A stretch of 38,152 bases of DNA, from assembly GCA_003209375.1 (NCBI GenBank), contig QCRF01000009.1, positions 1 through 38,152 on the forward strand. The letters run 5' to 3'. Shown here one piece after another: positions 1 through 8,715 of this stretch. How positions within the stretch are numbered: the first letter of the stretch is position 1; the number at the start of each line of letters is the position of its first letter. Both the position numbers and the translations under genes were made by a program. Below the pieces are notes generated by a model. That model searched no databases. It saw only the letters and a program-made list of their open reading frames with translations, and was not told the origin of the DNA. This DNA is from Prochlorococcus sp. AG-459-N19 (GTDB lineage Bacteria; Cyanobacteriota; Cyanobacteriia; PCC-6307; Cyanobiaceae).

Positions 1-1141
1 GTTTACCTTCTGGAGCCAAAGACGAGTCAAGCAAAGTAGGTATAGAAACAAAAATAACTCCCTTTTCACTTTCTAATTCATCCCAATTTTCAACAATTAT
101 ATGATGACAATTAAGATTATCGGTTATTAGATTTTTTTCTACCCCAAGGTGAATCGAAACAAAAGAAGGTGAGGGTTTATAAGTTTCTGACCACTTATAT
201 TCACTTTTTGGCACGTTTTTACTCAAAATCAATCCTTTTTTGTTTTCTCTTAATCCAAATGTATCCCATCTAGTGGAGTTAGATACAATTATGTTTGAAT
301 AAATTTCTTCCCCATTTGAAAGCTTAACTCCTATAGCCTTTTCATCCTTTAAAAGGATTTGTGTCACATTGGCTTTGTATCTAATTTTGCCTCCTAATTT
401 TTTAATCCCAGAAACTAACTTCTCTGCTATTATTCCTACTCCCCCTTTTGGATAATTTATACCTCCAGCATGTCTATCAGTAAAGACCATTCCCGCATTA
501 ATCATAGGAGTTTTAAGAGCCGGCATTACAGACCAACAAAAACATTCAATATCGATAAATTTTAAAAGTTCAGGATCTTTTATAAACTTTCTCGCAACAT
601 CTCCTGCATTTACAGGTAGCCATCTAGCTAACCCTAAACAAGATAATGGAGATTTAAAGAAAACTTTAAAAAGATAACTTGGATCCTCTATTGATAAAAG
701 GGGCATTGAATCTAAACACTTAAATACACTTGCACAAGTATCGTAGAATTTCTTGATACCTTTTTTTTCATTAGGGTAATTCGCTGATAATTTATTTATA
801 AATTGCTCATAATTTTTATCTACAGAAATATTAAAATTGTTTGGCAAATGGTATTCCAGTTGTACAGGATCAGGAATAGTTTCGCATTTTTCATTTACAT
901 CCTTTAGAGCACGAGTTAATAAATTGGTATAACCTTTATCTCCAAATCCAAAGATCATTGAAGCGCCAACATCAAAGGTATATCCCTTTCTCTTGAAAGA
1001 GCCCCCACTTCCTCCAGGAATAATATATTTCTCAAGAACTAGTACGTGAGCCCCCTTAGAAGCTAGTTGTGATGCTGTTACTAAGCCTCCTATCCCTGAG
1101 CCAATAATAATTGCATCGAAATTTTCCTTATTGAATTCCAT
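1..1141 (-). CDS. crtH: Carotenoid (prolycopene) isomerase-like FAD oxidoreductase, 3' end off the window
   Basis: The frame opens at an ATG (complement of 1139-1141) and runs off the left edge, giving about 380 residues. The N-terminus has a dinucleotide-binding signature (AIIIGSGIGGLVTASQLASK) followed by a second FAD-contact stretch, LEKYIIPGGSGGSF. Further in are conserved patches such as GGINYPKGGVG and a carotenoid-desaturase-like middle. Enzymes of this group convert poly-cis lycopene to the all-trans form in carotenoid synthesis at the thylakoid. The gene is followed upstream on the same strand by trmFO, 23 bases away, so the two are probably co-transcribed. CrtI/CrtO-type relatives share the fold, so isomerase is the best guess rather than proven. 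The C-terminus is not visible. Confidence 0.8.
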   Translation of the reverse strand, partial: MEFNKENFDAIIIGSGIGGLVTASQLASKGAHVLVLEKYIIPGGSGGSFKRKGYTFDVGASMIFGFGDKGYTNLLTRALKDVNEKCETIPDPVQLEYHLPNNFNISVDKNYEQFINKLSANYPNEKKGIKKFYDTCASVFKCLDSMPLLSIEDPSYLFKVFFKSPLSCLGLARWLPVNAGDVARKFIKDPELLKFIDIECFCWSVMPALKTPMINAGMVFTDRHAGGINYPKGGVGIIAEKLVSGIKKLGGKIRYKANVTQILLKDEKAIGVKLSNGEEIYSNIIVSNSTRWDTFGLRENKKGLILSKNVPKSEYKWSETYKPSPSFVSIHLGVEKNLITDNLNCHHIIVENWDELESEKGVIFVSIPTLLDSSLAPEGK

Positions 1142-1164
1142 GTTGGGATCTTTGATAATTAATT

Positions 1165-2577
1165 TTAGTAAATTTTGCTAAGTAAGTGGTCTTTTTCAAA
1201 ACAAGTATTTAGTTTATTTTTAAAATCATTTAAGGCTTCTGTAGATCTTTCTTGATAAGCTTTATACCTCAATCTTTTATCTTTTATCTTCGTAGTTAGT
1301 TCAGGAACTAAACCAAATGAAGCTGGCATTGGTTGGAATTTATTCTTTTTCTGATTAGACAATATTTGATTTTTATTACTGATAAAATTTATTAGAGAAC
1401 CAATCATCGATTCCCCAGGAAAACTTACTGGTTTATTACCCTTTGCTAATAAAGATGCATTTATTCCTGCAAGCAAACCGCCCGCTGCTGCTGCTGCATA
1501 ACCTTCTGTCCCCGTAATTTGCCCCGCAGCAAAAAGATTTTCTCTTTTCATAAACTGCAATGTCGGTAAAAGTAATTTTGGAGATTCTAAAAAAGTATTT
1601 CTATGCATTACTCCAAAACGTACAAACTCAGCATTTTCTAAACCAGGAATCATCCTAAATATTCTTTTTTGCTCTGACCATTTGAGATTAGTTTGAAAAC
1701 CTACCATATTCAGTAATTTCCCTTCTAAATCTTCTTTCCTTAATTGGACAACTGCATGAGGTCGCTTTTTCAACCTATTTTCCCTATCAAATAAATCTCC
1801 CCATTTTGGATCCCACAACCCGATAGATTTTAAGGGCCCGTATCTCATTGTATCAACTCCTCTTCTAGCAATTTCTTCGATAGGTAAGCAAGCTTCAAAA
1901 AAATTTGCCGATTCTTTTTCAAAGTCTTTTAAATTAGCTTGTTCTCCTTCTATTAATTGATTTCTGAAATTGTTATATTCATCCTTTCCCATAGGGCAGT
2001 TAAGATAAGCAGGATCGCCTTTGTCATATCTACTTGCTTTAAATACAATCTCTTGATCAATAGTATCTCCATAAATAATAGGACTAGCGGCATCAAAAAA
2101 ATGACACGCATCAATGCCTGTAAAAGCTTGAATTTTATAGGATAACTGATCGGCAGTTAATGGACCAGTTGCGAGGATAGTAATATTTTCTTTGTTAGGG
2201 AGATCCAATTGCTCAAATCTCTTAATTTCAATTAAAGGATGATTAGATAAAGCTTCAGTTAAAGCGAAACTAAATTTAGATCTATCAACAGCCAAAGCGC
2301 CTCCAGCTGGCACGGCAAATTTGTCTGCTGTTTGAACTATTAATGATTTAAAAATTCTAAGTTCTTTTTGCAATAAACCTGCAGCTCTATCAGGACTTAA
2401 AGCTCCAAAACTGTTGCTACAAACCAATTCCCCAAACTCACTCGTATGATGAGCTGGAGTTGACTTGATGGGTCTCATTTCAACCAATTTAACTCGTATA
2501 CCAGAATTAGCTACCTGCCAAGCAGCTTCAGAACCTGCAAGGCCTGCTCCGATTATAATTACTTCTTTATCTATCAA
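1165..2577 (-). CDS. trmFO: tRNA (uracil-5-)-methyltransferase TrmFO
   Basis: This 470-residue flavoprotein uses methylenetetrahydrofolate to make ribothymidine at position 54 of tRNA. The N-terminal FAD motif is [16 protein letters not shown]. The family block [24 protein letters not shown] follows, and the C-terminal FAD site reads [20 protein letters not shown]. Length is normal for the family. Translation seems to begin at a TTG, with AAGGA about 12 bases upstream that overlaps the psbY stop region; no ATG fits before the FAD motif. It lies 6 bases after psbY and 23 bases before crtH on the same strand, so a psbY-trmFO-crtH transcript is likely. Confidence 0.95.
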   Translation of the reverse strand: MIDKEVIIIGAGLAGSEAAWQVANSGIRVKLVEMRPIKSTPAHHTSEFGELVCSNSFGALSPDRAAGLLQKELRIFKSLIVQTADKFAVPAGGALAVDRSKFSFALTEALSNHPLIEIKRFEQLDLPNKENITILATGPLTADQLSYKIQAFTGIDACHFFDAASPIIYGDTIDQEIVFKASRYDKGDPAYLNCPMGKDEYNNFRNQLIEGEQANLKDFEKESANFFEACLPIEEIARRGVDTMRYGPLKSIGLWDPKWGDLFDRENRLKKRPHAVVQLRKEDLEGKLLNMVGFQTNLKWSEQKRIFRMIPGLENAEFVRFGVMHRNTFLESPKLLLPTLQFMKRENLFAAGQITGTEGYAAAAAGGLLAGINASLLAKGNKPVSFPGESMIGSLINFISNKNQILSNQKKNKFQPMPASFGLVPELTTKIKDKRLRYKAYQERSTEALNDFKNKLNTCFEKDHLLSKIY

Positions 2578-2583
2578 ATCAGA

Positions 2584-2700
2584 TTAATCCTTGCCCAAAA
2601 AGTCTCTATTAAATTGCTCTCTTGCTGGTTTTTGTATATTGAATATGACCCAAGCTAAAGCAGCTATGATTGGTGCGAAGACTACAATTGTTCTGAGCAT
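2584..2700 (-). CDS. psbY: Photosystem II protein PsbY
   Basis: A 38-residue single-pass membrane protein, beginning [20 protein letters not shown] and ending in a charged stromal tail ([15 protein letters not shown]). This matches the short single-helix PsbY of picocyanobacteria, a peripheral low-mass subunit of photosystem II in the thylakoid. It starts the minus-strand run psbY-trmFO-crtH and ends 6 bases before the trmFO start. Confidence 0.85.
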
Positions 2701-2876
2701 TTTTTAAAATATATTGTCTAAATTTTATTTTACATTTCTTCTGTAAATTTAGAGAGAATTTTGAATTATTTATTTAATAAGTTAAGAATTATATTTCTAT
2801 TTTTCAACTCAAGATAAAAAGTTGTTTTTTTTGCCTTAAAAAGGGATAATTTCATATGTACTCAATTTTACAAAAT

Positions 2877-2948
2877 GGGTCGCTAGCTCAGCGGTAGAGC
2901 ATCCGGCTTTTAACCGGCTGGTCCTGAGTTCGAATCTCAGGCGACCCA
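2877..2948 (+). tRNA. tRNA-Lys (anticodon UUU)
   Basis: A 72-nt cloverleaf. The acceptor stem GGGTCGC (2877-2883) pairs with GCGACCC (2941-2947), with discriminator A at 2948. The D arm reads GCTC...GAGC, the anticodon loop CTTTTAA gives UUU, and the T arm is CTGAG-TTCGAAT-CTCAG. No CCA is encoded. The outermost anticodon-stem pair looks like a T-C mismatch. Confidence 0.95.
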
Positions 2949-3462
2949 CGTTATTAATTAAGTGCATTTTTTAAAATTTGATGATAAAACATATCCTTAA
3001 CTCAAAGTAACACTTTTTCATAATTGTTATATTAGATTTATTGTTTAGTATTTCGAAAATTTCAAAGAATTGTTGATAGCAACTATTTGATTTTATGAAT
3101 GTATCTTGTAAGGAAAAATAATTAATTAATTTATTCAATTTTCCACTTTAATTTTTAGCTCATATTCCTCAAAATTTGCAATAATCCTTATCTTTAAAGC
3201 TCCATATAATTTATTTCTTGGAAATGAGTCAAAACTTAAACTAATTTGAATCCTGTATCAAGTAAAAATAAATAATTAATAGAAATCAACCCCAAAAGAA
3301 ATTAAGTGATTCGGAAATAAAGGCAATACATTTATGTCTCACTATTGATATTTTGAAGCAAAATTTCTGATTAATACGGCAATTTAAAAAAATAATAAAA
3401 AATAACTTTACAAAGCTTCATAAAAGCTGTTACAATATTTAACAAATATAACTTTTATTATC
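2949..3462. other. Non-coding gap of 514 bases
   Basis: No convincing ORF or stable hairpin was seen. It is strongly AT-rich. TACAAT at 3431-3436, 26 bases before the next ATG, could be the -10 element of the short hli gene; the -35 region is poor. This would suit a light- or stress-controlled promoter, but that is inference. Confidence 0.4.
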
Positions 3463-3570
3463 ATGACTCCTGAAGCAGAACGTTTTAATGGTTGGGCAGC
3501 AATGTTAGGTTTCGTTGCAGCAGTTGGTGCATATGTAACAACTGGTCAAATTATTCCAGGTTGGTTTTAA
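3463..3570 (+). CDS. Short high-light-inducible (Hli) protein
   Basis: A 35-residue one-helix protein: after MTPEAE the segment ERFNGWAAMLGFVAAVGAYV is the chlorophyll-binding helix typical of Hli/SCP proteins (consensus ExxNGRxAMxGF). The usual Arg after NG is Trp here. Hli proteins sit in the thylakoid, bind chlorophyll and carotenoid, and protect photosystems during high light and other stress. It is very short, essentially the helix alone, which is common in Prochlorococcus. A rho-independent terminator follows (3615-3671), so it is a single-gene transcript. Confidence 0.88.
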   Translation: MTPEAERFNGWAAMLGFVAAVGAYVTTGQIIPGWF

Positions 3571-3614
3571 GCATTAATTGCTTTTAATATCTTTAGATAC
3601 CATATATCATCAAT

Positions 3615-3671
3615 AACCCCAAATGTTAGAGTTTTAGTTTTTTAAATTCTTTACCATTTGAGGTTTTTTTT
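3615..3671 (+). terminator. Terminator of the short hli gene
   Basis: AACCCCAAATGTT (3615-3627) pairs with ACCATTTGAGGTT (3653-3665), a long stem with a GT pair or mismatch, followed by a run of T. It sits 45 bases after the hli stop. Confidence 0.7.
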
Positions 3672-3854
3672 TGGGTAAAATTTTTAGAAATCTAAAATTA
3701 TTAAAAATTGTAAGCTTAATATATATTACTAATATGAAACAAAGCGTGATTACATGTTTCTTAGATATAAAGGACTATGTTTTTAAAGAATATACTTCTA
3801 TATTCAGATTAACCTAATTGATAATAAATCAAAAATTTTACTAACTTTTTAATT

Positions 3855-3980
3855 TTAATTTTTTTTTTCTATATTATCTAAACAAGTTGAGCATAACAAA
3901 TGGCCTTTTTTTACCCAAAATGTTTTAGTTGATCTTTCAATATCTTTTCTACAAATTAAACACTTGAATATTGGCGTCAT
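3855..3980 (-). CDS. Tiny two-CxxC (zinc-ribbon-like) protein
   Basis: A 41-residue protein beginning MTPIFKCLICRKDIERSTKT. It has two cysteine knuckles, CLIC (residues 7-10) and CSTC (30-33), spaced as in a small zinc ribbon or treble-clef finger, with basic residues between them. It may bind nucleic acid or another protein, but no function is assigned. It stands alone between the hli terminator and the porin terminator. The metal-site geometry is the main reason to believe it is a real gene. Confidence 0.6.
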   Translation of the reverse strand: MTPIFKCLICRKDIERSTKTFWVKKGHLLCSTCLDNIEKKN

Positions 3981-4084
3981 AAATAATATTACTTTTTTAA
4001 AGTTTATCAAATTAAAATTTTTAGCTATTTTCTCTTAATAAATTAGGATAAAAAGATTTGACTGATTTTAATTACTCTCTATAA

Positions 4085-4113
4085 AAAAAGACCTGCTAAA
4101 TGCAGGTCTTTTT
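4085..4113 (-). terminator. Terminator of porin gene 1 (possibly bidirectional)
   Basis: AAAAAGACCTGC, a TAAAT loop and GCAGGTCTTTTT form a near-perfect hairpin with T-runs in both directions, 34 bases past the porin stop. An identical copy lies behind the second porin. Confidence 0.85.
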
Positions 4114-4146
4114 AATGTGCGTAAGATTTCTAAATTAAAATTTAAT

Positions 4147-5337
4147 TTAGAAGCTAAATGATGTTTTAACCATTACACCAGTTTGATCAGGAGTTCCCGC
4201 TGTAGCTTGCTCCTTGATGAAAACAAGTGGTGTTATTGTCATACCATCATTTACTGGGTATGAATAATAAGCTTCATACATTAGCTCTTCTGTTTGGTGC
4301 TCGAGCTGACCGCCAGATGTACCTACAGCAGCGCCTAGTTCTCCAGGACCAACTTCTCCATTAACTCCAACAAAGTAGTTGATTGACTCGTCTTCTGTTG
4401 CAACAGCACCGCCAATGTCACCAATTTCATAACCAGCACTTAAATTTAAACCACTATCAAATGAGTAGTAACCGTTTAATGCTGTGTATACACTTTCGTT
4501 TATACCGTTAGTACCAGTTTCGATTGATCCATAAGTTACAGAAAGTCCGTAATTATCAGCTGAGTAAGCTACGTTAGCAGCGATTGCATCAAGAGTTTCC
4601 TTAGTCATAAGACCTTCGCCTGCAGTTCCCGCACCCGCATAACCAACGGCAGCAGTAAAGCCATTACCGAAGTCATAACTTGCTCCGAACGCAGTTCCAC
4701 CATTAGTGATTCCAGCATTTACATTACCGCAATCATCTAATGTGTTAGATGGTCCACCATAAACACAAGCTGTAGTGAATAGAGCGCTTCCGTCTGTGTT
4801 GTCACCTACGATTGCAGTCAAACCACCAATTGGGAATGTGTATGAAACACCATCAACAGTTAAGGCATCACCTGTAGCGTTTTGATCGAACTCAGCAAGT
4901 GGACCTGATGCAGAACTACTTGAAGTAGGTGCATTACCAGCATCAATAGAGATATCAAGTGAATCTTCACCAGTAAAACTAGTGTTTAGGTCAATCTGGA
5001 AACCGTAAGCAGCCTGAAGATCTTCGTCTCCATCAGTTACTCCAGTTGAAATACCCTTACCATCTAAAGCACCAATGGCGAAGTCAGCTGAGAATGATGC
5101 AGTTGTTGTTTCTGAAAAACTTCCATCATGGGAATGACTATCAACTAATCCCTCCCCGCCTGCGAGTAAAGAACTCTTTTTAAATTCATCATTATTAAAA
5201 GAGTTAGCTAAATCTATACTCTCTATGTCAGAGTATTTTGAAATATCATTGAGATTAACCTCTGTAGCATTTGCAGCTAAAGGAGATAATAATCCTAAAG
5301 CAGCTGGAGCTACCAACAAACGTTGGAAAAGCTTCAT
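4147..5337 (-). CDS. Outer-membrane porin-like protein, copy 1
   Basis: A 396-residue exported protein. The signal peptide is MKLFQRLLVAPAALGLLSPL, with cleavage likely after ANA. The mature part is Gly-, Ser- and Asp-rich with alternating hydrophobic strands, ending in Phe (KTSFSF), the usual last residue of an outer-membrane beta-barrel. It resembles the short porins of Prochlorococcus that admit small nutrients. Residues from SFSETTTASFSADF to the end are identical to copy 2. The N-terminal mature segment (about 25-90) differs: it is acidic, with a SHSHDG stretch in place of the copy 2 coiled-coil. The start is supported by GAGGA about 8 bases upstream. It has its own terminator, with a 150-base gap between the copies. 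Confidence 0.8.
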   Translation of the reverse strand: MKLFQRLLVAPAALGLLSPLAANATEVNLNDISKYSDIESIDLANSFNNDEFKKSSLLAGGEGLVDSHSHDGSFSETTTASFSADFAIGALDGKGISTGVTDGDEDLQAAYGFQIDLNTSFTGEDSLDISIDAGNAPTSSSSASGPLAEFDQNATGDALTVDGVSYTFPIGGLTAIVGDNTDGSALFTTACVYGGPSNTLDDCGNVNAGITNGGTAFGASYDFGNGFTAAVGYAGAGTAGEGLMTKETLDAIAANVAYSADNYGLSVTYGSIETGTNGINESVYTALNGYYSFDSGLNLSAGYEIGDIGGAVATEDESINYFVGVNGEVGPGELGAAVGTSGGQLEHQTEELMYEAYYSYPVNDGMTITPLVFIKEQATAGTPDQTGVMVKTSFSF

Positions 5338-5428
5338 AAATTGTCCTCACACAATTGTAGTAATCATAAAATAGATTAAATAATTGCCATTAACAAGTGG
5401 CAGTAGACAAAAAAAAAGTTGTCTAAAA

Positions 5429-5457
5429 AAAAAGACCTGCTAAATGCAGGTCTTTTT
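5429..5457 (-). terminator. Terminator of porin gene 2
   Basis: Identical to the hairpin at 4085-4113 (GACCTGC-TAAAT-GCAGGTC with T-runs). It is part of the 1,033-base exact repeat shared by the two porin genes. Confidence 0.85.
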
Positions 5458-5490
5458 AATGTGCGTAAGATTTCTAAATTAAAATTTAAT

Positions 5491-6639
5491 TTAGAAGCTA
5501 AATGATGTTTTAACCATTACACCAGTTTGATCAGGAGTTCCCGCTGTAGCTTGCTCCTTGATGAAAACAAGTGGTGTTATTGTCATACCATCATTTACTG
5601 GGTATGAATAATAAGCTTCATACATTAGCTCTTCTGTTTGGTGCTCGAGCTGACCGCCAGATGTACCTACAGCAGCGCCTAGTTCTCCAGGACCAACTTC
5701 TCCATTAACTCCAACAAAGTAGTTGATTGACTCGTCTTCTGTTGCAACAGCACCGCCAATGTCACCAATTTCATAACCAGCACTTAAATTTAAACCACTA
5801 TCAAATGAGTAGTAACCGTTTAATGCTGTGTATACACTTTCGTTTATACCGTTAGTACCAGTTTCGATTGATCCATAAGTTACAGAAAGTCCGTAATTAT
5901 CAGCTGAGTAAGCTACGTTAGCAGCGATTGCATCAAGAGTTTCCTTAGTCATAAGACCTTCGCCTGCAGTTCCCGCACCCGCATAACCAACGGCAGCAGT
6001 AAAGCCATTACCGAAGTCATAACTTGCTCCGAACGCAGTTCCACCATTAGTGATTCCAGCATTTACATTACCGCAATCATCTAATGTGTTAGATGGTCCA
6101 CCATAAACACAAGCTGTAGTGAATAGAGCGCTTCCGTCTGTGTTGTCACCTACGATTGCAGTCAAACCACCAATTGGGAATGTGTATGAAACACCATCAA
6201 CAGTTAAGGCATCACCTGTAGCGTTTTGATCGAACTCAGCAAGTGGACCTGATGCAGAACTACTTGAAGTAGGTGCATTACCAGCATCAATAGAGATATC
6301 AAGTGAATCTTCACCAGTAAAACTAGTGTTTAGGTCAATCTGGAAACCGTAAGCAGCCTGAAGATCTTCGTCTCCATCAGTTACTCCAGTTGAAATACCC
6401 TTACCATCTAAAGCACCAATGGCGAAGTCAGCTGAGAATGATGCAGTTGTTGTTTCTGAGAAACTACCTGCTTCAAAATTGTTAAGTCTTGCTTCTAAAC
6501 CGTCTACACGACTGTTAGTTACAGCAAGTTCTTCAGCAGGGTTGAAGTCATTAATAGTAACTTCATTTGCTGTAGCAGACATAGGAGCTAAGAGCCCTAG
6601 TGTCGCAGGTGCTACAAGCAAGCTTTTGAAAAGCTTCAT
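5491..6639 (-). CDS. Outer-membrane porin-like protein, copy 2
   Basis: 382 residues from the chosen ATG at 6639 (MKLFKSLLVAPATLGLLAPM signal peptide; GAGG 9 bases upstream). An in-frame extension of 21 residues further upstream lacks a signal-peptide start and was not used. After the signal comes a short helical heptad segment, NSRVDGLEARLNNFEAGSF, like the periplasmic coiled-coil of cyanobacterial porins. The barrel is identical to copy 1 and ends in Phe. Copy 2 looks like the more complete porin and copy 1 has an unusual plug or linker. The two may be differently regulated, since their upstream regions differ. Confidence 0.82.
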   Translation of the reverse strand: MKLFKSLLVAPATLGLLAPMSATANEVTINDFNPAEELAVTNSRVDGLEARLNNFEAGSFSETTTASFSADFAIGALDGKGISTGVTDGDEDLQAAYGFQIDLNTSFTGEDSLDISIDAGNAPTSSSSASGPLAEFDQNATGDALTVDGVSYTFPIGGLTAIVGDNTDGSALFTTACVYGGPSNTLDDCGNVNAGITNGGTAFGASYDFGNGFTAAVGYAGAGTAGEGLMTKETLDAIAANVAYSADNYGLSVTYGSIETGTNGINESVYTALNGYYSFDSGLNLSAGYEIGDIGGAVATEDESINYFVGVNGEVGPGELGAAVGTSGGQLEHQTEELMYEAYYSYPVNDGMTITPLVFIKEQATAGTPDQTGVMVKTSFSF

Positions 6640-6819
6640 AAATTTCCTCACACGAAATTTAAAGTACACCTCAAGATAGTGTATTAAGGCATGCAAAATC
6701 AAGTATCAACGACTACATTTTTGAATAATTTGTGCCACTTTCTAAACCTATACAATCTTTTTTATCTACAATCAATCAATTAATTTTGTTTTTCGAATAA
6801 AAAAATTAATTTTAGGAAT

Positions 6820-6984
6820 TTATATTTTTTTGGAAATTTTGAAAGAAACTTTTTTTGTTTTATATTTTTTCTCTTTTTTATTATCAACTGCATCAACGTA
6901 CCATCCAGAAGCTAATCTAGTGTCAATTTCTTCGTAACTTACTTTTTGATTTAATTTGTTTAAGGATTTCTTTTTATAATCCAT
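6820..6984 (-). CDS. Small basic hypothetical protein
   Basis: 54 residues, Lys-rich at both ends (starts MDYKKKSLNKLNQKVSYEEI; ends KVSFKISKKI), with a central DTRLASGWYVDAVD. Not recognised. The basic tails and the single aromatic motif could suit a nucleic-acid or membrane-surface partner, but nothing more can be said. It lies alone, upstream of the porin pair. Confidence 0.5.
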   Translation of the reverse strand: MDYKKKSLNKLNQKVSYEEIDTRLASGWYVDAVDNKKEKKYKTKKVSFKISKKI

Positions 6985-7204
6985 AAATTTTGTATATTTA
7001 GTTTGATTGTAAAAAATATAGCATTTAAAAAGAATTTGAGCAGTAGAAAGTTTGATAAAAGTTTATTAGCTGTTTTTAATAATTACTTTTGGATTTTACT
7101 TTCCTGAAATCTTTAGAAAAAAGAAAAAAAATCTTTGATTTACCTCGACAAAAAAAAATATTAGTTATATTTTTTGAAAATAAACCTGAGGAGCACAAGG
7201 TAAA

Positions 7205-7309
7205 ATGACTCAACTAAGTCTTTTAGTACATTCTATTCCTAGAGATTTGACAGAATTTGTATTTTTTTTAGTAGTTGGATTCACAGCAGGTTCAATGGGA
7301 ATCATCTGA
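7205..7309 (+). CDS. 34-residue single-pass membrane protein
   Basis: MTQLSLLVHSIPRDLTEFVF followed by FLVVGFTAGSMGII: one hydrophobic helix with a short N-terminal head. A good ribosome site (GAGG, 15 bases upstream, with AAGG nearer) precedes the ATG. Size and shape fit the low-mass subunits of photosynthetic complexes (Psb/Pet type), but I cannot match it to a named one. It stands alone between porin copy 2 and apt. Confidence 0.5.
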   Translation: MTQLSLLVHSIPRDLTEFVFFLVVGFTAGSMGII

Positions 7310-7586
7310 TAGAAATAATTATTGTTCGAATAACTCCCCATAAAACTTTATCCTTTACACAAATAATGCTTTCTAATATTAGGAAGTATTTAGTGGTACG
7401 TTTAGCAACTTTATATAATGGATGTATTGAAATTGCCGATTATACAATTCATAAACATAGGAATTTTTAGATTTCGATTAGGGATTACAAATCATTTAGT
7501 GAAAGTTAGTGAGTTAAAAGTCAGTAAAATGGATCTTTAAAATCCTATTCAATTTTTATGATTTTGATATTTAAATGTGTTTTATT

Positions 7587-8099
7587 TTAAAAAGTTATAG
7601 ATGATTCAATAGGATAATTTAGTTTTAATTTGCCTTCCAATTTCATTAACTCAACAACAACTAGAACTCCTATGACTTTTTTATTGTTACTCTCAAGAAT
7701 CTTCGAAACACAATTGACCGTTCCGCCAGTAGCTAATAAATCATCAACAATGGCAAAAGAGCTATATTTCTGTAGGGCCTTTTTTTGAATAGAAAGTGTA
7801 TTTTCACCATATTCTAAGCTGTAGTTCTTTTCAACAAGTTCTCCTGGGAGCTTCCCGGGTTTTCTTGCAACGATCATTGGCTTTGAAACTTGCAAAGAGA
7901 TCGCAGAACCAAAAATAAATCCTCTAGCATCTATTGAAATTATCGCTTCCGCATTTTTTATAATTTGACTAGAAGACATCTTTAAAATAAGTTCCTTGAA
8001 TATTCTTGGTTCCTGAATAATTCCAAGAACATCTTTGAACTCAACCCCTTTTTTTGGATAATCTTTGTAATTATCAATAAATTCTTTAAGACTCTTCAT
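7587..8099 (-). CDS. apt: Adenine phosphoribosyltransferase
   Basis: 170 residues, the usual length. It makes AMP from adenine and PRPP in purine salvage in the cytosol. The PRPP-binding loop is FAIVDDLLATGGTV (about residues 115-128). Upstream conserved parts are KGVEFKDVLGII (18-29), SIDARGFIFGSAIS (55-68) and ARKPGKLPGE (78-87). It faces away from the tRNA-Pro array and marks the last clearly core gene before the island-like region. Confidence 0.95.
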   Translation of the reverse strand: MKSLKEFIDNYKDYPKKGVEFKDVLGIIQEPRIFKELILKMSSSQIIKNAEAIISIDARGFIFGSAISLQVSKPMIVARKPGKLPGELVEKNYSLEYGENTLSIQKKALQKYSSFAIVDDLLATGGTVNCVSKILESNNKKVIGVLVVVELMKLEGKLKLNYPIESSITF

Positions 8100-8430
8100 T
8101 TCTTTTTAATAAGTATTAGTTGAATAATCTGTCTCATATTTTCTTAATACTAGCTAGACGAATTTTTTTCTAAATATAACTAAAAAGATTTAAATTACAC
8201 CTCAATCAAATAAGAAATAAACATATAGATCTTTTTAGAAATAATATTTAATAACTATTGATAGCAAGAGTGAATTTAAGGCACCCTCTTTATTTACTTA
8301 GAGGTAAGTTTAAAAAATTAGTGAGAGATACGTAAGAGAAAGCATATCAATACCTAAAAAATATTTTTTTACAAAAAATTTTACTATTTACTCTTTTATA
8401 GATGACTGTTATGAACTAATATCTTAAGAG
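8100..8430. other. Gap of 331 bases before tRNA-Pro
   Basis: AT-rich, with no ORF or RNA structure that I would defend. It holds the apt upstream region and presumably the tRNA-Pro promoter. Confidence 0.4.
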
Positions 8431-8504
8431 CGGGGCGTGGCGCAGCTTGGTAGCGCGGGTGCTTTGGGAGCACTAGGTCGCAGGTTCGAATCCTGTCGCC
8501 CCGA
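8431..8504 (+). tRNA. tRNA-Pro (anticodon UGG), intact integration target
   Basis: A 74-nt cloverleaf: CGGGGCG (8431-8437) pairs with CGCCCCG (8497-8503), discriminator A. The anticodon loop TTTGGGA holds UGG and the T arm is GCAGG-TTCGAAT-CCTGT. Its 3' half from the anticodon stem, plus trailing sequence to 8528, recurs three more times downstream, as expected of a tRNA used as an attachment site by a tyrosine recombinase. The intact gene sits at the left end and all partial copies lie to its right in the same orientation. Confidence 0.97.
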
Positions 8505-8526
8505 CTCTTAAAAACCAAGTCATACT

Positions 8527-8553
8527 AGAGAGTTACCCAAACTCTCTTTTTTT
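8527..8553 (+). terminator. tRNA-Pro terminator
   Basis: AGAGAGTT (8527-8534) pairs with AACTCTCT (8540-8547), then a T-run. Equivalent hairpins with different stem sequences follow each downstream tRNA fragment. Confidence 0.85.
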
Positions 8554-8576
8554 ATGTTTATGTCTCAAAGTGAGAA

Positions 8577-8598
8577 AGGGGAGCTGTAGGGGGAGCTC
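8577..8598. repeat. Unit A left subterminal tandem repeat
   Basis: GGGGAGCT occurs twice at 12-base spacing (8578-8585 and 8590-8597), 49 bases after the attachment core, with GTCTCA just before (8562-8567). The same arrangement recurs at the right end (10504-10526) and in modified form in unit B. Confidence 0.7.
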
Positions 8599-8715
8599 AT
8601 AGGATGTACTTTGATGTATTTAGTGCCTTTATATTTTCGTTTACTTAGAAATTCAGTAAAAAAACTAAGATTAGGTGTAATTTAGATTCATAAATATTTT
8701 TAGACTAAAAATGCA

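Larger units (their letters stand above)
4083..6459. repeat. Exact 1,033-base direct repeat of the porin barrel and terminator (4083-5115 = 5427-6459)
   Basis: The two stretches are offset by 1,344 bases and I found no mismatch in the parts compared; the encoded residues are all the same. Identity begins in the terminator A-run and stops inside the codons for SFSET, at 5116 versus 6460. It covers the whole barrel, both stops and both terminators, but not the signal peptides or promoters. Confidence 0.85.

Noticed and set aside
1957-2145. Plus-strand ORF inside trmFO
   Set aside because: Antisense to a conserved enzyme and without a ribosome site or recognisable sequence.
4083-6459. Insertion-sequence mediated duplication
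   Set aside because: No transposase, terminal inverted repeat or target duplication is visible around the porin repeat.
6419-6679. Plus-strand ORF opposite the start of porin copy 2
   Set aside because: It lies antisense to the signal peptide and head of a well-supported gene; composition follows the porin codons.
8562-8600. CRISPR or phage cos-like repeat
   Set aside because: Only two short tandem copies without spacers; better explained as subterminal element repeats.
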